Shown here: positions 23,147 to 36,400 of the stretch, piece by piece
How positions within the stretch are numbered: position 1 is the first letter of the stretch
Layout of the letters: each line of letters starts with the position of its first letter
Assembly: GCA_026214975.1 (NCBI GenBank)
Contig: CM047805.1
Coordinates: 189,171,620-189,235,619, forward strand
Origin: Gentiana macrophylla
Lineage: Eukaryota; Streptophyta; Magnoliopsida; Gentianales; Gentianaceae
Length of the DNA stretch: 64,000 bases
Direction of reading: 5' to 3'
Notes under the pieces: model-generated
Database searches by the model: none
What the model saw: the letters and a program-made list of their open reading frames with translations, nothing else
Told to the model about the DNA's origin: nothing
Position numbers and translations under genes: made by a program

Positions 23147-26119
23147 TCAAAATGGCATGCAAATCAACTCGGCAACTAAGTTTTTTCTCCACATTGGCAT
23201 ATGATCATTTTGAATCGTTTTAATATCCAGTCTTCCGAGCAAAAACTCCAAGAATTTAATGGTGAAAATGCCACAATCAGACCTACAATATTAACATATA
23301 AGTTAAACACCACGTTAATCGTCTTAAAAATCTACTAATACTCCAAATTACTATTTGCATAAATAGTAATTTACATACCCATTTTGTTGAAGAGGACATT
23401 CCACTTTCTCCACCTCAAGCTTCTTCAAGCCATATTTCTCGAAACCAACCACATGCTTCCTCATCAAATGAGGGATAAGAAGTTGCAATGGCACAATCCA
23501 TTTAATAAGTTGTGCTCTTTTAACATGATTCTCCAAACTGTCATACACATAGATCTTTCTCATACCAAGATCAACTTTAACAAGAAACCAATGGCTGTTC
23601 TCGTTAACCGGAATATACAAACATTTACAACCTTCAATGGTTTGCCGTCGATCTGTTGGAACTACGCCATTCACATAATTAATAAACTTTTTCCCAAATA
23701 CTAAGTTCTCCACCGTGGTATCATTGTCCCTCTTACTATGCATCTCTTTTAACTCACACAAAAGTATGTATCAAGAATGCGAGCAACTTGTTCATACAAC
23801 CCCGGTCTTGTTGTTTGGCGGCGACGAACTCCAACAAAATGCAAAGCGCTTATAATCTACAACAATACATATTACAAATTATTAATTAACAACATCATAA
23901 TTTATTCATTTAATTCGCCATCTATTGCACTAGTTCATCACATCGTGGGCTTACCGGGTTCCCAAACATCCCTCGCCACAATTGATTTCGATTTGTTTGG
24001 CTTCGACATCCTCATCAACCACCCTCACAACTTTGCTATGTTTACACAACGGTTAAAAACAAGTAAATAAGACAATTCAATAAAGGAGTTGAAGTATTTA
24101 AGTTTAGTGAGCCAAAACGATACCTGTCATCACACTTATCTAAAAAAAATTGAAGATCTTGCATCAACACAGGGTCCAACTCTCCATACGGATCAAAAGC
24201 ACAAACATTATCAACTTTCCTTCTCTTCACGTTCTGATTATAAGGATATGGCTCACACTGTGTTTTTTTCTTCCCCGCAACCTTTTCATCCCCCACAACA
24301 CCATCATCAACAACCTCCACCACATTTCCAACATCATCAACAATTTTCTTATTGTCAACCCCGACGTTGTCTTCTATGATATCCTTTCCTACACATATAA
24401 TTTCAAGAAACAAAATGTTAATCAATTAACTCTTCGTTCATTCAACAAACAAAATCAACAACATATTCTACTCATTATATTAATAAACAAAATATATCAA
24501 GTACAAGTGTTTCGTGTTAACGTTATACCTTTGTCTTTAGGGTTTTGCTTCTCCCCAACCTTATTAGTAACGGGTTGCTCCTTCTCCTCACCAACATCCA
24601 TCTCATGGACATGATATTCGGGTTCATATCCTTCAAGAATTTCAGGTTCATGATCTTCAAATTGTTCTTCAACCTTATCACCTTCATTCTCCTCACCTTG
24701 AGATTGCTCCTCAACCTTCTCACCTTCCTTCTCCTTACCTTCAGATTCATCCTTCTCCTTACCTTGAGATTACTCCCCAACCTCCTCAACTCCAACCATG
24801 TCAATATTCATTACAGTATTGCATTTTGAACAACATACAGCTTTTTTGGAATTAGCTTCCAACAAATCCACCTTCTTCTGAATAGCCTCCAACTGAAGAA
24901 CCTTTACAACCTCATCTTTCACCTTCTCATAATCTAAGCCAGTTGATGCTTTGGGGGGTGGAGTGGCAGACGATGGTTGTTCCACATTCTCGTCTTCAAT
25001 AGGATTATCGTACATTGGGATCTCAGAATCATCACTAAGTTCAATGTAGTACGGTTTTTCTTTTTCTCATCGCTTGCCACAATCGTTGCAAACACTTGTA
25101 CTTACATTGAATTCATAAATCCAAACATCAAACAACCGCAACACAATTTAAGACAGGACTACCTAACAAGAAATACATTCAAACCTCCTTATCTTCAAAA
25201 AGTGCAACGACTTTCGATGCTTTCACCCTCCTTGTCACTTCCCATTTCAGCATTCTTGGGAGAGCCTTTTCATCAACAGGCCTCCCCAATTTCTGTAAAG
25301 ACGGAATGGATTCCAGTGCCCATGCCTACATACACATCACATTTACAAAAAGCTTTCACAACATTATATGCCTTCCAAATTAAAATAACAAAACAAAATC
25401 ATAATACATACCGACACAGCATGCAACAATCCATAAGGTGTATACTGGATCTTATCATCATGCTTTGTGAACAACCCGCTTAAGTTCCGCCTAAACAAGT
25501 TAACCGTGCAACTATAGGATAGGTTCCCCCAAGGATACATGTTGAATGCATCCAGATCATCCACCAACTCAAACCACCACCACTCCAACGCCACATTCTC
25601 CTCTGTAGCTAACAAAACAAAAATCAAAACAACCAACAATCCTAACTTGTATTTATCGTCGGATGCATCTTTATCTCTACAATTTCCATTCTTAACTCGA
25701 TCAAAAGCTGACAACAAATCCTTTCGGTTTATACTGCCCTTCCCCTTAAAGTATTTTTGTCCAAGCCGACAAAGTCTTTCTTCTTTTTCTTCAAACATCC
25801 CACGGTAACCAGCTCTCAATCCCGTAACAACTAAAAATTCATTCACACCAAACCTCAAAGGCTTGTCCCCGATCATAAACCAAAACGATTGATCATTTTT
25901 ATCGTTCTTTAACTACCTCATGATCAATTGATGAAGAATTTGATAACAACTCATTTTATGAAGCCCAATTAAATGTCCAAAGCAACTATCTTTAAACAAT
26001 TTTTTGTGCTTATTGTCTAGGTTATCATACACATACCTAGCTTTATCATCAATGCACATGTTAACAATCTCACAACTTTTTGCCTTTTGTGCATGTGTTA
26101 AGTTGTATTTCATCGCCAT
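23147..26119 (-). pseudogene. DUF1985 / Ulp1-like cysteine protease gene (transposon-type), decayed
   Basis: A SUMO-protease-fold (C48) gene of the kind carried by Kaonashi-type MULEs. Exons seen on the minus strand: 26119-25412 (DUF1985-like, FGVNEFLVVTGLRAGY and WFELVDDLDAFNMYPWG), 25325-25185 (AWALESIPSLQKLGRPVDEK), an acidic Glu/Lys linker with a coiled coil (~25065-24530), ~24390-24122, a short exon near 24000, 23856-23379, and 23282-23147. The catalytic set is complete across the last splice: His in NSHWFLVKVDL, Asp in IYVYDSL, Gln in CPLQQNG, and Cys in SDCGIF after the intron 23283-23378. Damage: in-frame TAG at 25913-25915, TAA at 24770-24772, and a frameshift near 23752 (TTTTGTGTGAG). 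Outer exons are firm; middle ones are approximate. Confidence 0.75.
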
Positions 26120-26784
26120 TTACTACAAAATAAACAAAATACATAAAAAGCTTTACCTATCACATACTAGATGGATTACCATAAACACACTTCAATGGAT
26201 TAAGGCAAACAAATCCGATAACTCTAATTCTATAAATTACTGATTAAGTACTTACCACACAAACTGAATTTGAACTGAATCAACACGATTTGCAGCCGGA
26301 AAGCAACCAATTCCACCACTGACCGTCGGAAAACAATTGCAAAAAGAAAGCCTATAGTCTTCGGTGGATCTTCAAACAAATTGGTTAAAAACAAGTTTGA
26401 GTTTGTTTTGAAGAACGGTTTTTACCGTGACGAAGATGAAGGAGGGTTATTCTATTTGCGAGCCTTCGATTTTGGGAACTACCGGATTCTCGATTTGAGT
26501 AAAATGGATTGGTAAAGTGGTGGAAAATAGGAGAAATAATGGGTTATAATGTAAGAAGCGAAATCCAAAGTTCAAGCTTTTTAATACTCTTTACATTTTT
26601 CCGCTTTTTTTAATCCCTAAAATGGTGGCGGCTTTAATCGATCTTTGTAAAAATGGGTCATATAAGCCATTCTCCAATATTTTAATTTTTACTTTTTCCG
26701 TCAAAAATATACAGGGGCTTGCAGGTTCTCTGACCAGCGGGAAAAAGCAGAAATTCGGAGGCGAAGAATCAATAATTCGCGGCA
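26120..26784. promoter_or_regulatory. Region between Ulp1 pseudogene and IDH, including the IDH promoter/leader
   Basis: Divergent spacer. The last ~200 bases before the IDH start codon likely hold its 5' untranslated leader. No specific motif stands out. Confidence 0.4.
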
Positions 26785-29341
26785 ATGGCAACTCACATCC
26801 TCCGACGATTCACCCGGAGCAGCCTACGGACTGATCTTTCCTCCACCCCGACAGTTTCAAGGCTTCTCCACTCTAAATTCTCTACGTCCGCCGTGTCGGA
26901 AGGCAACCTCATCCGCGCTACTTTGTTTCCCGGCGATGGTATCGGTCCTGAGATCGCCCAGTCTGTCAAACAGGTACTGTCTTTTATTCCACTTGAATCA
27001 AATCTTCCGTTCTCTATTCATTTCCCTTGCAATCTCATGCGATGAAAAGGAATATAAGTGATTATGCTTGTAAGCTGTAATTCGATTTCATTTTGCTGGA
27101 CTGTGGTATAAAGATTGAATTAGGCCTCACTTTTGAATTTGATCCTGATTTATGCAGGTTTTCACTGCTGCTGAGGTTCCAATTGAATGGGAAGAACATT
27201 ACGTGGGTACGGAGATTGACCCTCGGACTCAAAGTTTTCTTACATGGGAAAGTCTTGAATCCGTCCGGCGAAATAAGATTGGACTGAAAGGACCCATGGC
27301 TACTCCAATTGGAAAAGGACATCGTTCCCTTAACCTAACATTGAGGAAAGAGTTGAATTTGTATGCCAATGTTAGGCCTTGCTATAGTTTACCTGGCTAT
27401 AAGACTAGATATGATGATGTTGATCTCATTACTATTCGCGAGAACACCGAGGAGAGTATAGTGGTTTGGAACATCAGGTAAGTTTACGTGGCTAGTCTTA
27501 CGACACTATCATTTCCATGTTTTACCCTTTTGAAGTATCTGTTCTTAAAGTGATTTGGTCTGTTTGTAGGTGGTGAGGGGTGTTGTCGAAAGTATCAAAA
27601 TTATCACGCGTCAGGCTAGTTTGAGGGTTGCTGAGTATGCTTTTCATTATGCCAAGACTCATGGAAGACAGAGGGTATCTGCCATACACAAAGCCAATAT
27701 CATGCAGAAAACTGATGGTCTTTTCCTTAAGGTCCTTCATTTTCTTGTGTACTTCATCAGCATACTTTATGCTTATCTGCAGTGGTGTTTTTTGCTGATA
27801 TTTTTGTGTGCTCGTCGTGCAGTGTTGTCGTGAGGTTGCTGAGAAGTATCCCGATATAGTATATGAGGAAGTTGTCATTGACAATTGCTGTATGATGGTA
27901 TGCATGGACTACCTTTGCCTTGTAATCTTAATTTGCTTATATGAATGCTCAGTACCTGCTCACTTATCTCTTGGTAAATAAATGATTGACTATCTTAAAG
28001 AATACTCAAATACTGAAGGGATTAGCTAAGCCAATATTTTCTCCTTAATGCACAGCTTGTGAAGAATCCAGCACTTTTGATGTATTAGTGATGCCGAATC
28101 TGTATGGTGATATTATAAGTGACCTTTGTGCCGGCTTGATTGGGGTTTGGGACTAACGCCTAGGTAATTCCTTGTTGCATTTCATCGTCTTCCATATCCT
28201 GTATGTTTGCTTATCGCTTATTATTCTTTTCATCTAGCTGCAACATTGGTGAGGGAGGAATTGCTCTTGCTGAAGCTGTACACGGTTCAGCACCTGACAT
28301 TGCTGGAAAGGTGCGTATTAAAATAGCTGCATATTCTGACTTTGTTTCATTTGGATAGTCGCCGAATTCATGTTCAGCAGAAATTGAGATATTTGCTCTT
28401 CACCTGCTCCCTTGTCTGCAATATTGATTACCAAACATAACCCTTTTTTTTATTTACAAAACCATCATAAAGATTAGACGGTAGATTTTGAATATGGAAC
28501 GTAAGTTTTTTTTAGCTAATTTACATCTCCTTTTTTTAAATAAAAATTCAAACTTACTCCATCTATTTTCTTTTAACGATTAGTGACTCCAGGATAGAGT
28601 ATGCCCTTATCATCAACTGCATTGAAATATTTAGAAACTAGAAAATATACTACATTTAGGAGGGGAGGGGATGGGGGGTCTGTGAGGTATACAAGAAACA
28701 CCACTAGCAGCTGGCTAGTTCTCGAGTTCTTCACAGCCTTCCAAGATCCAGCATAGAGCCTGATATTCCATAAAAACTATTGTGATTCTGTGCTTTAAAT
28801 GTGGCCTTATTTACACACACACACACACCAGAAAAAAGGCTGCTCAGATTTTCCAGAAGAACGCCATACTAACACATCTTTACAATTCCTTATGCCTAAT
28901 AGCTCTTCAGGAGTCCTTCGGAAGAACTGTATAACCTCCGTTTACCATTTTCACTCTTTTAGATGTAGATTTTATCAATTGATGTGTTTGACTTGTATGA
29001 ATGGTGATTGATTCTGATATAATTTGTCTATTGTATCTTAACGTTGTTTTTCTTCATTATAACGTAATAAGCAGATAGATGATTGATTCTGATATAATTT
29101 GTCTGTTGTATCTTAACGTTGTTTTTCTTCATTATAACGTAATAAGCAGAACTTGGCAAATCCAACTGCATTGCTTTTGAGTTCTGTGACAATGCTTCGT
29201 CATTTGGAACTTAATGATAAGGCAGACCGCATCCAGGATGCTATCCTGAATACCATTGCAGAGGGAAAATACCGAACTGGTGACCTTGGTGGCACTTCAT
29301 CAACTTCTGACTTCACAAAGGCAATCTGTGATCATCTATAA
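26785..29341 (+). CDS. IDH5: NAD-dependent isocitrate dehydrogenase, catalytic subunit, mitochondrial
   Basis: TCA-cycle enzyme subunit converting isocitrate to 2-oxoglutarate with NAD in the mitochondrial matrix. Seven exons: 26785-26973, 27158-27477, 27570-27731, 27823-27897, 28056-28163, 28238-28310, 29150-29341, all with GT/AG borders. The start is an Arg/Ser-rich transit peptide ([15 protein letters not shown]), followed by [17 protein letters not shown]. It matches the catalytic (IDH5/IDH6) rather than the regulatory class: [53 protein letters not shown]. The coded length would be ~373 residues, normal for the family. Three one-base losses break the frame: GAGG(G) ~27451, CTTTT(T) ~28077, TTGGGG(G) ~28144. 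Each needs only one base of a homopolymer to restore family sequence, so sequencing error is more likely than pseudogenisation. IDH5 versus IDH6 is not resolved. Confidence 0.93.
29006..29149. repeat. Tandem duplication of the last IDH 3' splice site
   Basis: 69-bp copies at 29006-29074 and 29081-29149, both ending ATAACGTAATAAGCAG. They differ by one base (TCTATTG/TCTGTTG). Each copy includes the pyrimidine tract TTGTTTTTCTTC and an AG; only the second AG joins the conserved [10 protein letters not shown] exon in frame. Confidence 0.93.
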
Positions 29342-30478
29342 CCAATACAATTTTTTGTCAGTATTTATGTATGTATGTTAAATTTGGAAAAATTTCCCTA
29401 TACGGAGTTTCTTTCTTTGTGGTGTCTGTTCGTTCTATGAAGACGCATCTGATGGTGCATAACTGTCCCTAGATACCTGGAAAGGTGGGGCTGCAATTCG
29501 TTGAATCAGCTGCATTGCAGTGAGGAGCTTTGGGTAGTCACTGAGCAATGCTTTTTTTGTTTTACGTATTTGAAATTTGAAATAAAAGCTTGCTGATTGG
29601 TTCTTCATTCATTTCTGCAAATATTCTACTTTGCTGGTCTTGTATTTTAATAATACGTTTCCCCCTTTTTTCTGTGTCCTTGTTTCTCAAATTTCGTTCC
29701 CCCCTCCCCCGTCTTTCTCTCCAGAACATGAAAGAACCTTTGGATGCTATCCGGTCATGCTAGTTGTGTTCACTAATTAAATAAAATGGCTAAAAAAAAA
29801 AGGTCCCTGGCCTAAAAACTCTCTCTAGGTAGTTAATCGGTATACGTTAGGGATGTTGTTCAAAATTGAGTAATAAAACCTGATGTTCGTTACAAAGTGA
29901 TGTCATTTTTAATAATAAAAATAACCATTTTTTCCATGCCTTCCCGCTTGTTACCATTCACCTTGTATTAGGTTCCTGAGTTTAGAAATTTTAAAGTTGA
30001 TTCCATAAAAGTAAACAGATGTATTCTGCTCACAAAGCTCCACGTATTGTATCAATCCAGCGGTGTGAATGTGTGATGCAAATACGGAGTCTTTGCAACA
30101 AGACTTGCTCATGAACAAGTCTGTCACTTGTAAAACTTAGCATATTTTTGGGGTTTCTCTTACCATCAGTCCCCCCGTCCCCCCCCACCTACAAAAATGT
30201 ATACAGAAAAAAATAACACAGAAAACTCACCTCAAAAAGAAGAGGAAACAGTATGAAGGCAGACATGTATATACAATATGTACAGCCAGCCGGTCTGGTC
30301 TAAACCTGTAAAATCAGTTCCTACACTGCCTCCTACTACATTGAATACAGTGATGGCACACGCTATCTGAAGATTGTTCACTTGACTTTGATCAGAAGAA
30401 CTAGACATGACACGTTATCGCAACTACTGCTACTACTTCTCTCACATCAGAATGTTGGTTACAAAAACAGGCTCGCAT
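29342..30478. other. Convergent 3' region of IDH and the ABCG gene
   Basis: Untranslated and intergenic sequence between the facing gene ends. C-rich and A-rich short runs occur near 29,695-29,710 and 30,170-30,190. No gene or repeat recognised. Confidence 0.55.
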
Positions 30479-33400
30479 TCATCTCTTTGTAAATTTCACC
30501 AAACATACAAAAGCTACAATGCGGCTAGCTACTCCAAAGCTCACCAGATATACTAAACAGCGCGTCAATTTTGAAGACTGTAGTCCAGTTCCAACAATGT
30601 CCCACACCGTGTTATCAGCCACACTCCCGAATACCTGACAAGGCCCAGACACAACAAAATCATCATTTTCAGTAACCATTAGTGCAAAATGCATTTGATG
30701 GCCAAAATGCAAGATATCGATAGCCTAATATACTTAAAAGCATCTTGCCTATGCAGAGAGTCTTGGGGACGTGCCTGGTTACATTAGTTCTTATATGACG
30801 ACAATCAGTTTGTATTGCTGCACCAAGCTCAGTTTCTTTTAGGAACAGATGCAGCATGCAAACAATTACATTCTAAAAGGAACAGGAGTCGAAAGAAAAT
30901 GGTCCACCAACCTTTGAGCATTTGCAACTATAAATGCCTCCAGGGCCCATTTTGGGAAACAATAATCTGCTAGAACTTTACCAAATGTAGCGTTTTCATC
31001 CTGGTTTGCAATCAATGTCATGACAACTGGCACCAGAACACAACACTGCCAATTGAGAAAACAGGGTTGTTGTCAAATGTCAAACACATGGAAAGAACAA
31101 TGACAGTTAGAATGAGCAACAAGTAGCCAAAACGTGATAGTTACAAACCAATTGGGCGGGCCCTGCCTGAAGGAAGATGGCGAAAACATAAGCTAGGCCA
31201 GTGACACAGTAGACAAGGCAAAGTAAAACGACATAATTATCCCCAAAGGTTGACCGAGGATTGTTGAAGAAGTAGAACATTGAAAGAAATACCAACGGCT
31301 TGATCAGCGTGTTGAAATGGTCAAAAGTATCCTTTGAAAGAAAATAAGCTGTACTGCTTATTCCACTTGATCTTTCTCTCCAATACTCTAATTTGTCGAG
31401 TGCAAACGATCTCAAAGCTGCAATCATACTCAGCAGAGCTGAAAGTAGAGAATAAAGATTATGAGCAAGGACATGTAGAACCTAGAACCCAAAAACGTTC
31501 ATTGTTGTCTGAAATTAAGGCTTGATGAGGACAATGTGAAAAAAAGCATATGTCCTACAATTTCACTTACAAACAGCAATGACCGTATACATGTATCCTC
31601 GGTAGCCAAAGGTGTCTCCTTTCACTTTTGAAAGAGTTCCTAAGCACGCCCCAGCAAGTAACAGGATAAGATAATCCACTGCTTGTACTTTAGCTTCTCG
31701 CAACCGCTGCTTTGTAACCCTAATTATACATAAGATGCAAAAGCAATTAAATCTAGACTAGATGTAATACCATTACTAGTTCAAGTACAGTTAATCTTGA
31801 AGAAAAAAGATAATTGTTGAGTAATACCTCCCGAGGTAATATCTATATTGTCGCAATACACCAGGAGTAATTCGGTTAGACAAGTCCAGGCCTGTCAACA
31901 TATTGAAGTGCATGTGATCTTCCTTTTCCCCTCCTGTGTCTCCAACAAAAGATTGTTGAGGGGGAGGAGCAGGGCTAGAATTTGTACTCTTTGAGGATGA
32001 TGCAATCTCATCCAAGTATTGCATCATATCAGGGGGTACTGCATACCCATTGTGAAGCATCCATCTAACCGGGAGTTGTTGAGCTGACAAACCGCCTCCA
32101 AGTGTCACCATCCCTTCAAGGATGTCAATTAAATGATCGGGAGGATTGACACGGTCTGGGACGTTTATTCCTACACCTGAGAAATACTCTTCTACTTTCT
32201 TCACAGGTCCGTGGTATACCGTGAGACCACCTTTTGCCAGAAGTATCAAGTCATCAAACATCTTGTACAATGAGTAACTGAAGCATAAAAGGGAAAGATG
32301 TTGGCATCCACGTTATTAAAAAAGGTAAAAACGGACCTTTACTGTTGACAGAAACAGGCAAGAAAAAACATCTTAAAGCAAATCACACTGCCTTTTCTTC
32401 TCACTAGTAAACTGATATCGATACCCACAAATACAAAACTATGTTAGGCAAGCAGGTTTTGTTTTTCATTCTTAACAACAAAATTCTTTTACCGTAGCTT
32501 CATGTTTTATAAAAGAATAAGGCCGCCTATTTTACATACTCAAATAAAAATAAGGGAAGAGAGCCAAATATGTTGTACAGACCAAACATGACGAAAAGAG
32601 TAAGGCTTTCTCGTGGGCTCACTATTGTGAATCTTACTAATGGCATGGTTTATAACAAACGGTAATGTATCAAAAACCATTGACAGTACTCCATAGTAAG
32701 GATTGTAAACCAAACAAAAAATGGATTGCAGAGCCTGTCAACACCAGAACAAAGATGACAAATAAGTATTCAACTCACCTAGGTTGGTGAACGACCATGC
32801 AAATATTTACACCTTCAAGAGCTTCACGTCGAAGAGCTTTAAGAAGTAAACTGGAAGATGCACTGTCCAAACCTGATGTAGGCTCATCCAAAATCAGCAA
32901 CGATGGCTCCATGACCATTTCAATTCCGACATTGACTCGTTTCCTCTGACCTCCAGATATACCTCGCTTTTCAACTGTCCCAACTAGTGAATCCCTTACT
33001 CCCTGCAGACCCAAGGATTCAATCACTCTTTCGACAACAAGAACCTTTTCAGCTTTTGGCAAATCTTCAGCTAACCTTCAGTGTTGGACCCAGGAAAAAA
33101 AAATAATCAGTACGAAAGAAAATCAAACAGAGATAGTGCATTTAAGAGCTATAAACTCCATGGCAAAGGCAAGAAATCGTGGCACAATGCATGGCACATA
33201 AACTAACCGCCAAGAGTAAGGTATGTAACCACAAATAATGTCTGAAGCATAAGAGATAACCACACTTGCAAAATCATGGCTTAAAATTTTCAAATCGGTT
33301 AAGAGGGGTACTTTGAGTCAATATGTAAACACATAACCAAACATCATTCTTGCTAGGTAATGTTTGCAGCAAAGGATCTGTTTTCATAATTGCCCTCCAC

Positions 33401-36400
33401 CAGACACAACTTGATAAATATTACTATAAAAAAGTAAAGTTGGTTTACCTGCATCTCGCACTGAATCTGAGGTTCTCTTCAACTGTTAAGTTCCCGTGAA
33501 CAATATCATCTTGTGGAACAAACCCAACAATTTTCTTGTACGCATGAATTGAATCATGCCTTCCATTTACCAGAATTGATCCTGTTACGGTGCAGCCACT
33601 TACCTTCCCTAATACCGCAGAAAGAAATGATGTCTTCCCAGCCCCTGATGGACCCATGACAGCTGCAATGCGACCAGGCAACATTTTCCCAGTAACACAC
33701 CTTAGCAGATGCTTGTTTTTCCCTTTGAGAGTCAGGGTTAAATCTTTGAAAGAAACCTCAATCATGGGCCTGGTATTAACTTCAGTATCAGTTGCCCTTG
33801 TAATGATTCCTGAAAAGGTCAAATTTTGGTTTTTCTGTTCCATTGCTTTCTCTTTCTCAAGTTGACCATATGCGTATTTAAATATCTGGCTGCGAGTGTG
33901 CAGTTTACTCTTTTGTGTTTGCTTGTTCAAATTTTTATCTCCAATCTCCACGTTGAAACCTCCAGGATTTTCAGGATCATTATCAAGAGTCTGCAACATT
34001 TTCGTGAGGGGGCCTGGTTCTTTTTTCTTTGTTTTCGTTGCAGCAGATGGTTGCAAACTCTCATTACTTGGACCCTTGGGAGGCAGTATCTCCGCTTGCT
34101 TCCCAGTTTTACTCCGAGAAAATGTCCGTGATAATTGTTGTTGCAACCCTATTGCCCTTTTTTTGGCACCATCTTTTGCAGACCTCCATCTTTCCCTTGC
34201 TTGTGCACTTTCTCGGGCACTTCTTGCTGCCGCTTCTCTAGACTTAGCCATTCTTCTGTAGCGAGTTGTGATTACTTGGTCGGAGAAGTTATAGAAGATG
34301 AAGAGTAGAAAACTCAAAGCACCCTACGTGTATACAAATGAGTCAGTTATCCTGAATAATATCTGCAGCATTGAATAGGTTATTCTTTGACTTGATGTAC
34401 TAAGAGAAGGAAAGATGAAATGCAAGATATCAACAGTAGTCGACTTTCTTCCCAAGGAAGGGAGTATCTTACCTAGGTTTCAGAACACAAACAATACGAA
34501 GAATATGATTCAAGTTGAAAATTCCAGATAGCATGTACATGAGAAGAGATTCAACGACCTCATTTCTTTCTTTCTTCTTGTAAGAGACGTTAAACGCAAG
34601 ATAAAGGTTATCCATAAACTATCATAGTGAAGTAATATAGTGAATTTCAGTTCAGAAAGCGATAATTTATAGGAGAAACAAGTTGATTTATATACACAAT
34701 GAACAAACATCGACTTACAATGAGCATAAAGCCAAAAACGTGAAGGTCTTGTGTATCTGTACTTGAATTGCAAGTACTCAATTTGAAGCAAGCTGCAAAT
34801 GTAAACTAAAATGTAAGCTGCCGTAGCATTATTTTCCAAGTATTATCAAGTAGTAGGCAACATAAAACTAAGACCGCATACTTTTAGAAACTACAGATAT
34901 TGTTACCCAAGTTGCATGAAAATTTCCTTGATATAAGCGCATATAGCTTGATGATTAAAGTTATATTAAGTAAAAATCTTCTGTTGTGGAAAAAAATACT
35001 TCCATAGATAAAAGGAACTCACGTTTTTCTTCAGTGGAGCCCATTCTGCAGTAGTGCCTGAGGTTCAGGATAATAAGACAAGTCAATGCAATTTGGCATA
35101 AGCCAACAGACAACAAATACTGCAAAGGACTTCTAAAAAACCAGTTCTATACCAACTACCAAGGACAATAAAATTAAAAGGATCATTTCACATTTGTGAA
35201 TACAAAGCTTATTTACAATGAGACTTAGGGTCAACGTATATACCCTCTACTGCAAGATACTTTTTTAGTGGTAGTCGGACAATATGATCCTGCAGAGCAA
35301 AAAATGTCCTCGCTGCTAGTTACACCAGCCCATATATCAGCCCCACCACAAGTGTGATTTGGCTTTCCAGGAGGCAGCTGGTAATCATACCTGAAATCAT
35401 CTTTAACATAAATTATTAAACTATGATATGATATAGAGAAGCCTGTAAACCCAGATATAGTCAATCAGGGAAAGAGAAAAGAACTCACGGATCACATACA
35501 CCGGTAGTTTTGTTCGATTGCATGTGGACAAGATGGCGCCTAGTGGACAAGCTATGAAGAAAGCAACCAAATCAGATCAAATATTCGAAATACAATGGAG
35601 TTGAAATGCTAGCACAGTTGATTTCTGAATGAACACAAATCCTCTCCCCTCCTCTCCCCCAAAGAAAAACACTATTGACCAACTAGCTGCACTTCTGATA
35701 TATGCATTTTATGGGTATCCATGAAAAAGAATCCTATTAAGTTCAATCACAGTAGGTAGGTGTCCTTGAAATAAACCATTTGAACATGCCAATATAATAC
35801 TAGGAAGATATGGCTAAAACTAAACTCAAATATAGGTATTCATACTCACGTATCATGCAAGTCAGGCCTCGGGGACAGAAAAACCCTTCGCAACAAGGTT
35901 GACTGTCACGAGTACGATCCGGTATCTCCTTTGAGTTCCTTAGGTCAACCTTCACATTGGTGGCAACACTACATGCCCATCCAGGCTCACAACCGGGAAC
36001 CCATGAAGTTAAATTACAATTCCTATTAGGCTTTAAGACCTGAGCTTCTGCTGTCTTTTTCTCCATAAAACTGGAGAAATAAAATTTCATCTCTGCTGCT
36101 GTACATATCCGTTGCGTAACATCTGTACATATATCAACCAGTATAAAGGGAAATCGGATTAGAGACACATGCTAAGCTTTTAAGTCGGTTAGAATTCTTC
36201 AGTTCTCACAAATATGCAGGTAAGAAATGACTAGCCACTCAAATAGCACCAGGAAGAATGTTATGATGATGCTTTAGCCTATTATTCATCACCAAGATGC
36301 AAATTGAAGTGGGAACAGATGTTATTGCCATCGATAACAATGATGAACATAATTCAAACATATCATGCTCAAACTAAACACCAGCTTAATTAGGAATCAA

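Noticed and set aside
33590..34261. Several plus-strand frames of 70-121 codons
   Set aside because: They are antisense shadows of ABCG exon 8.
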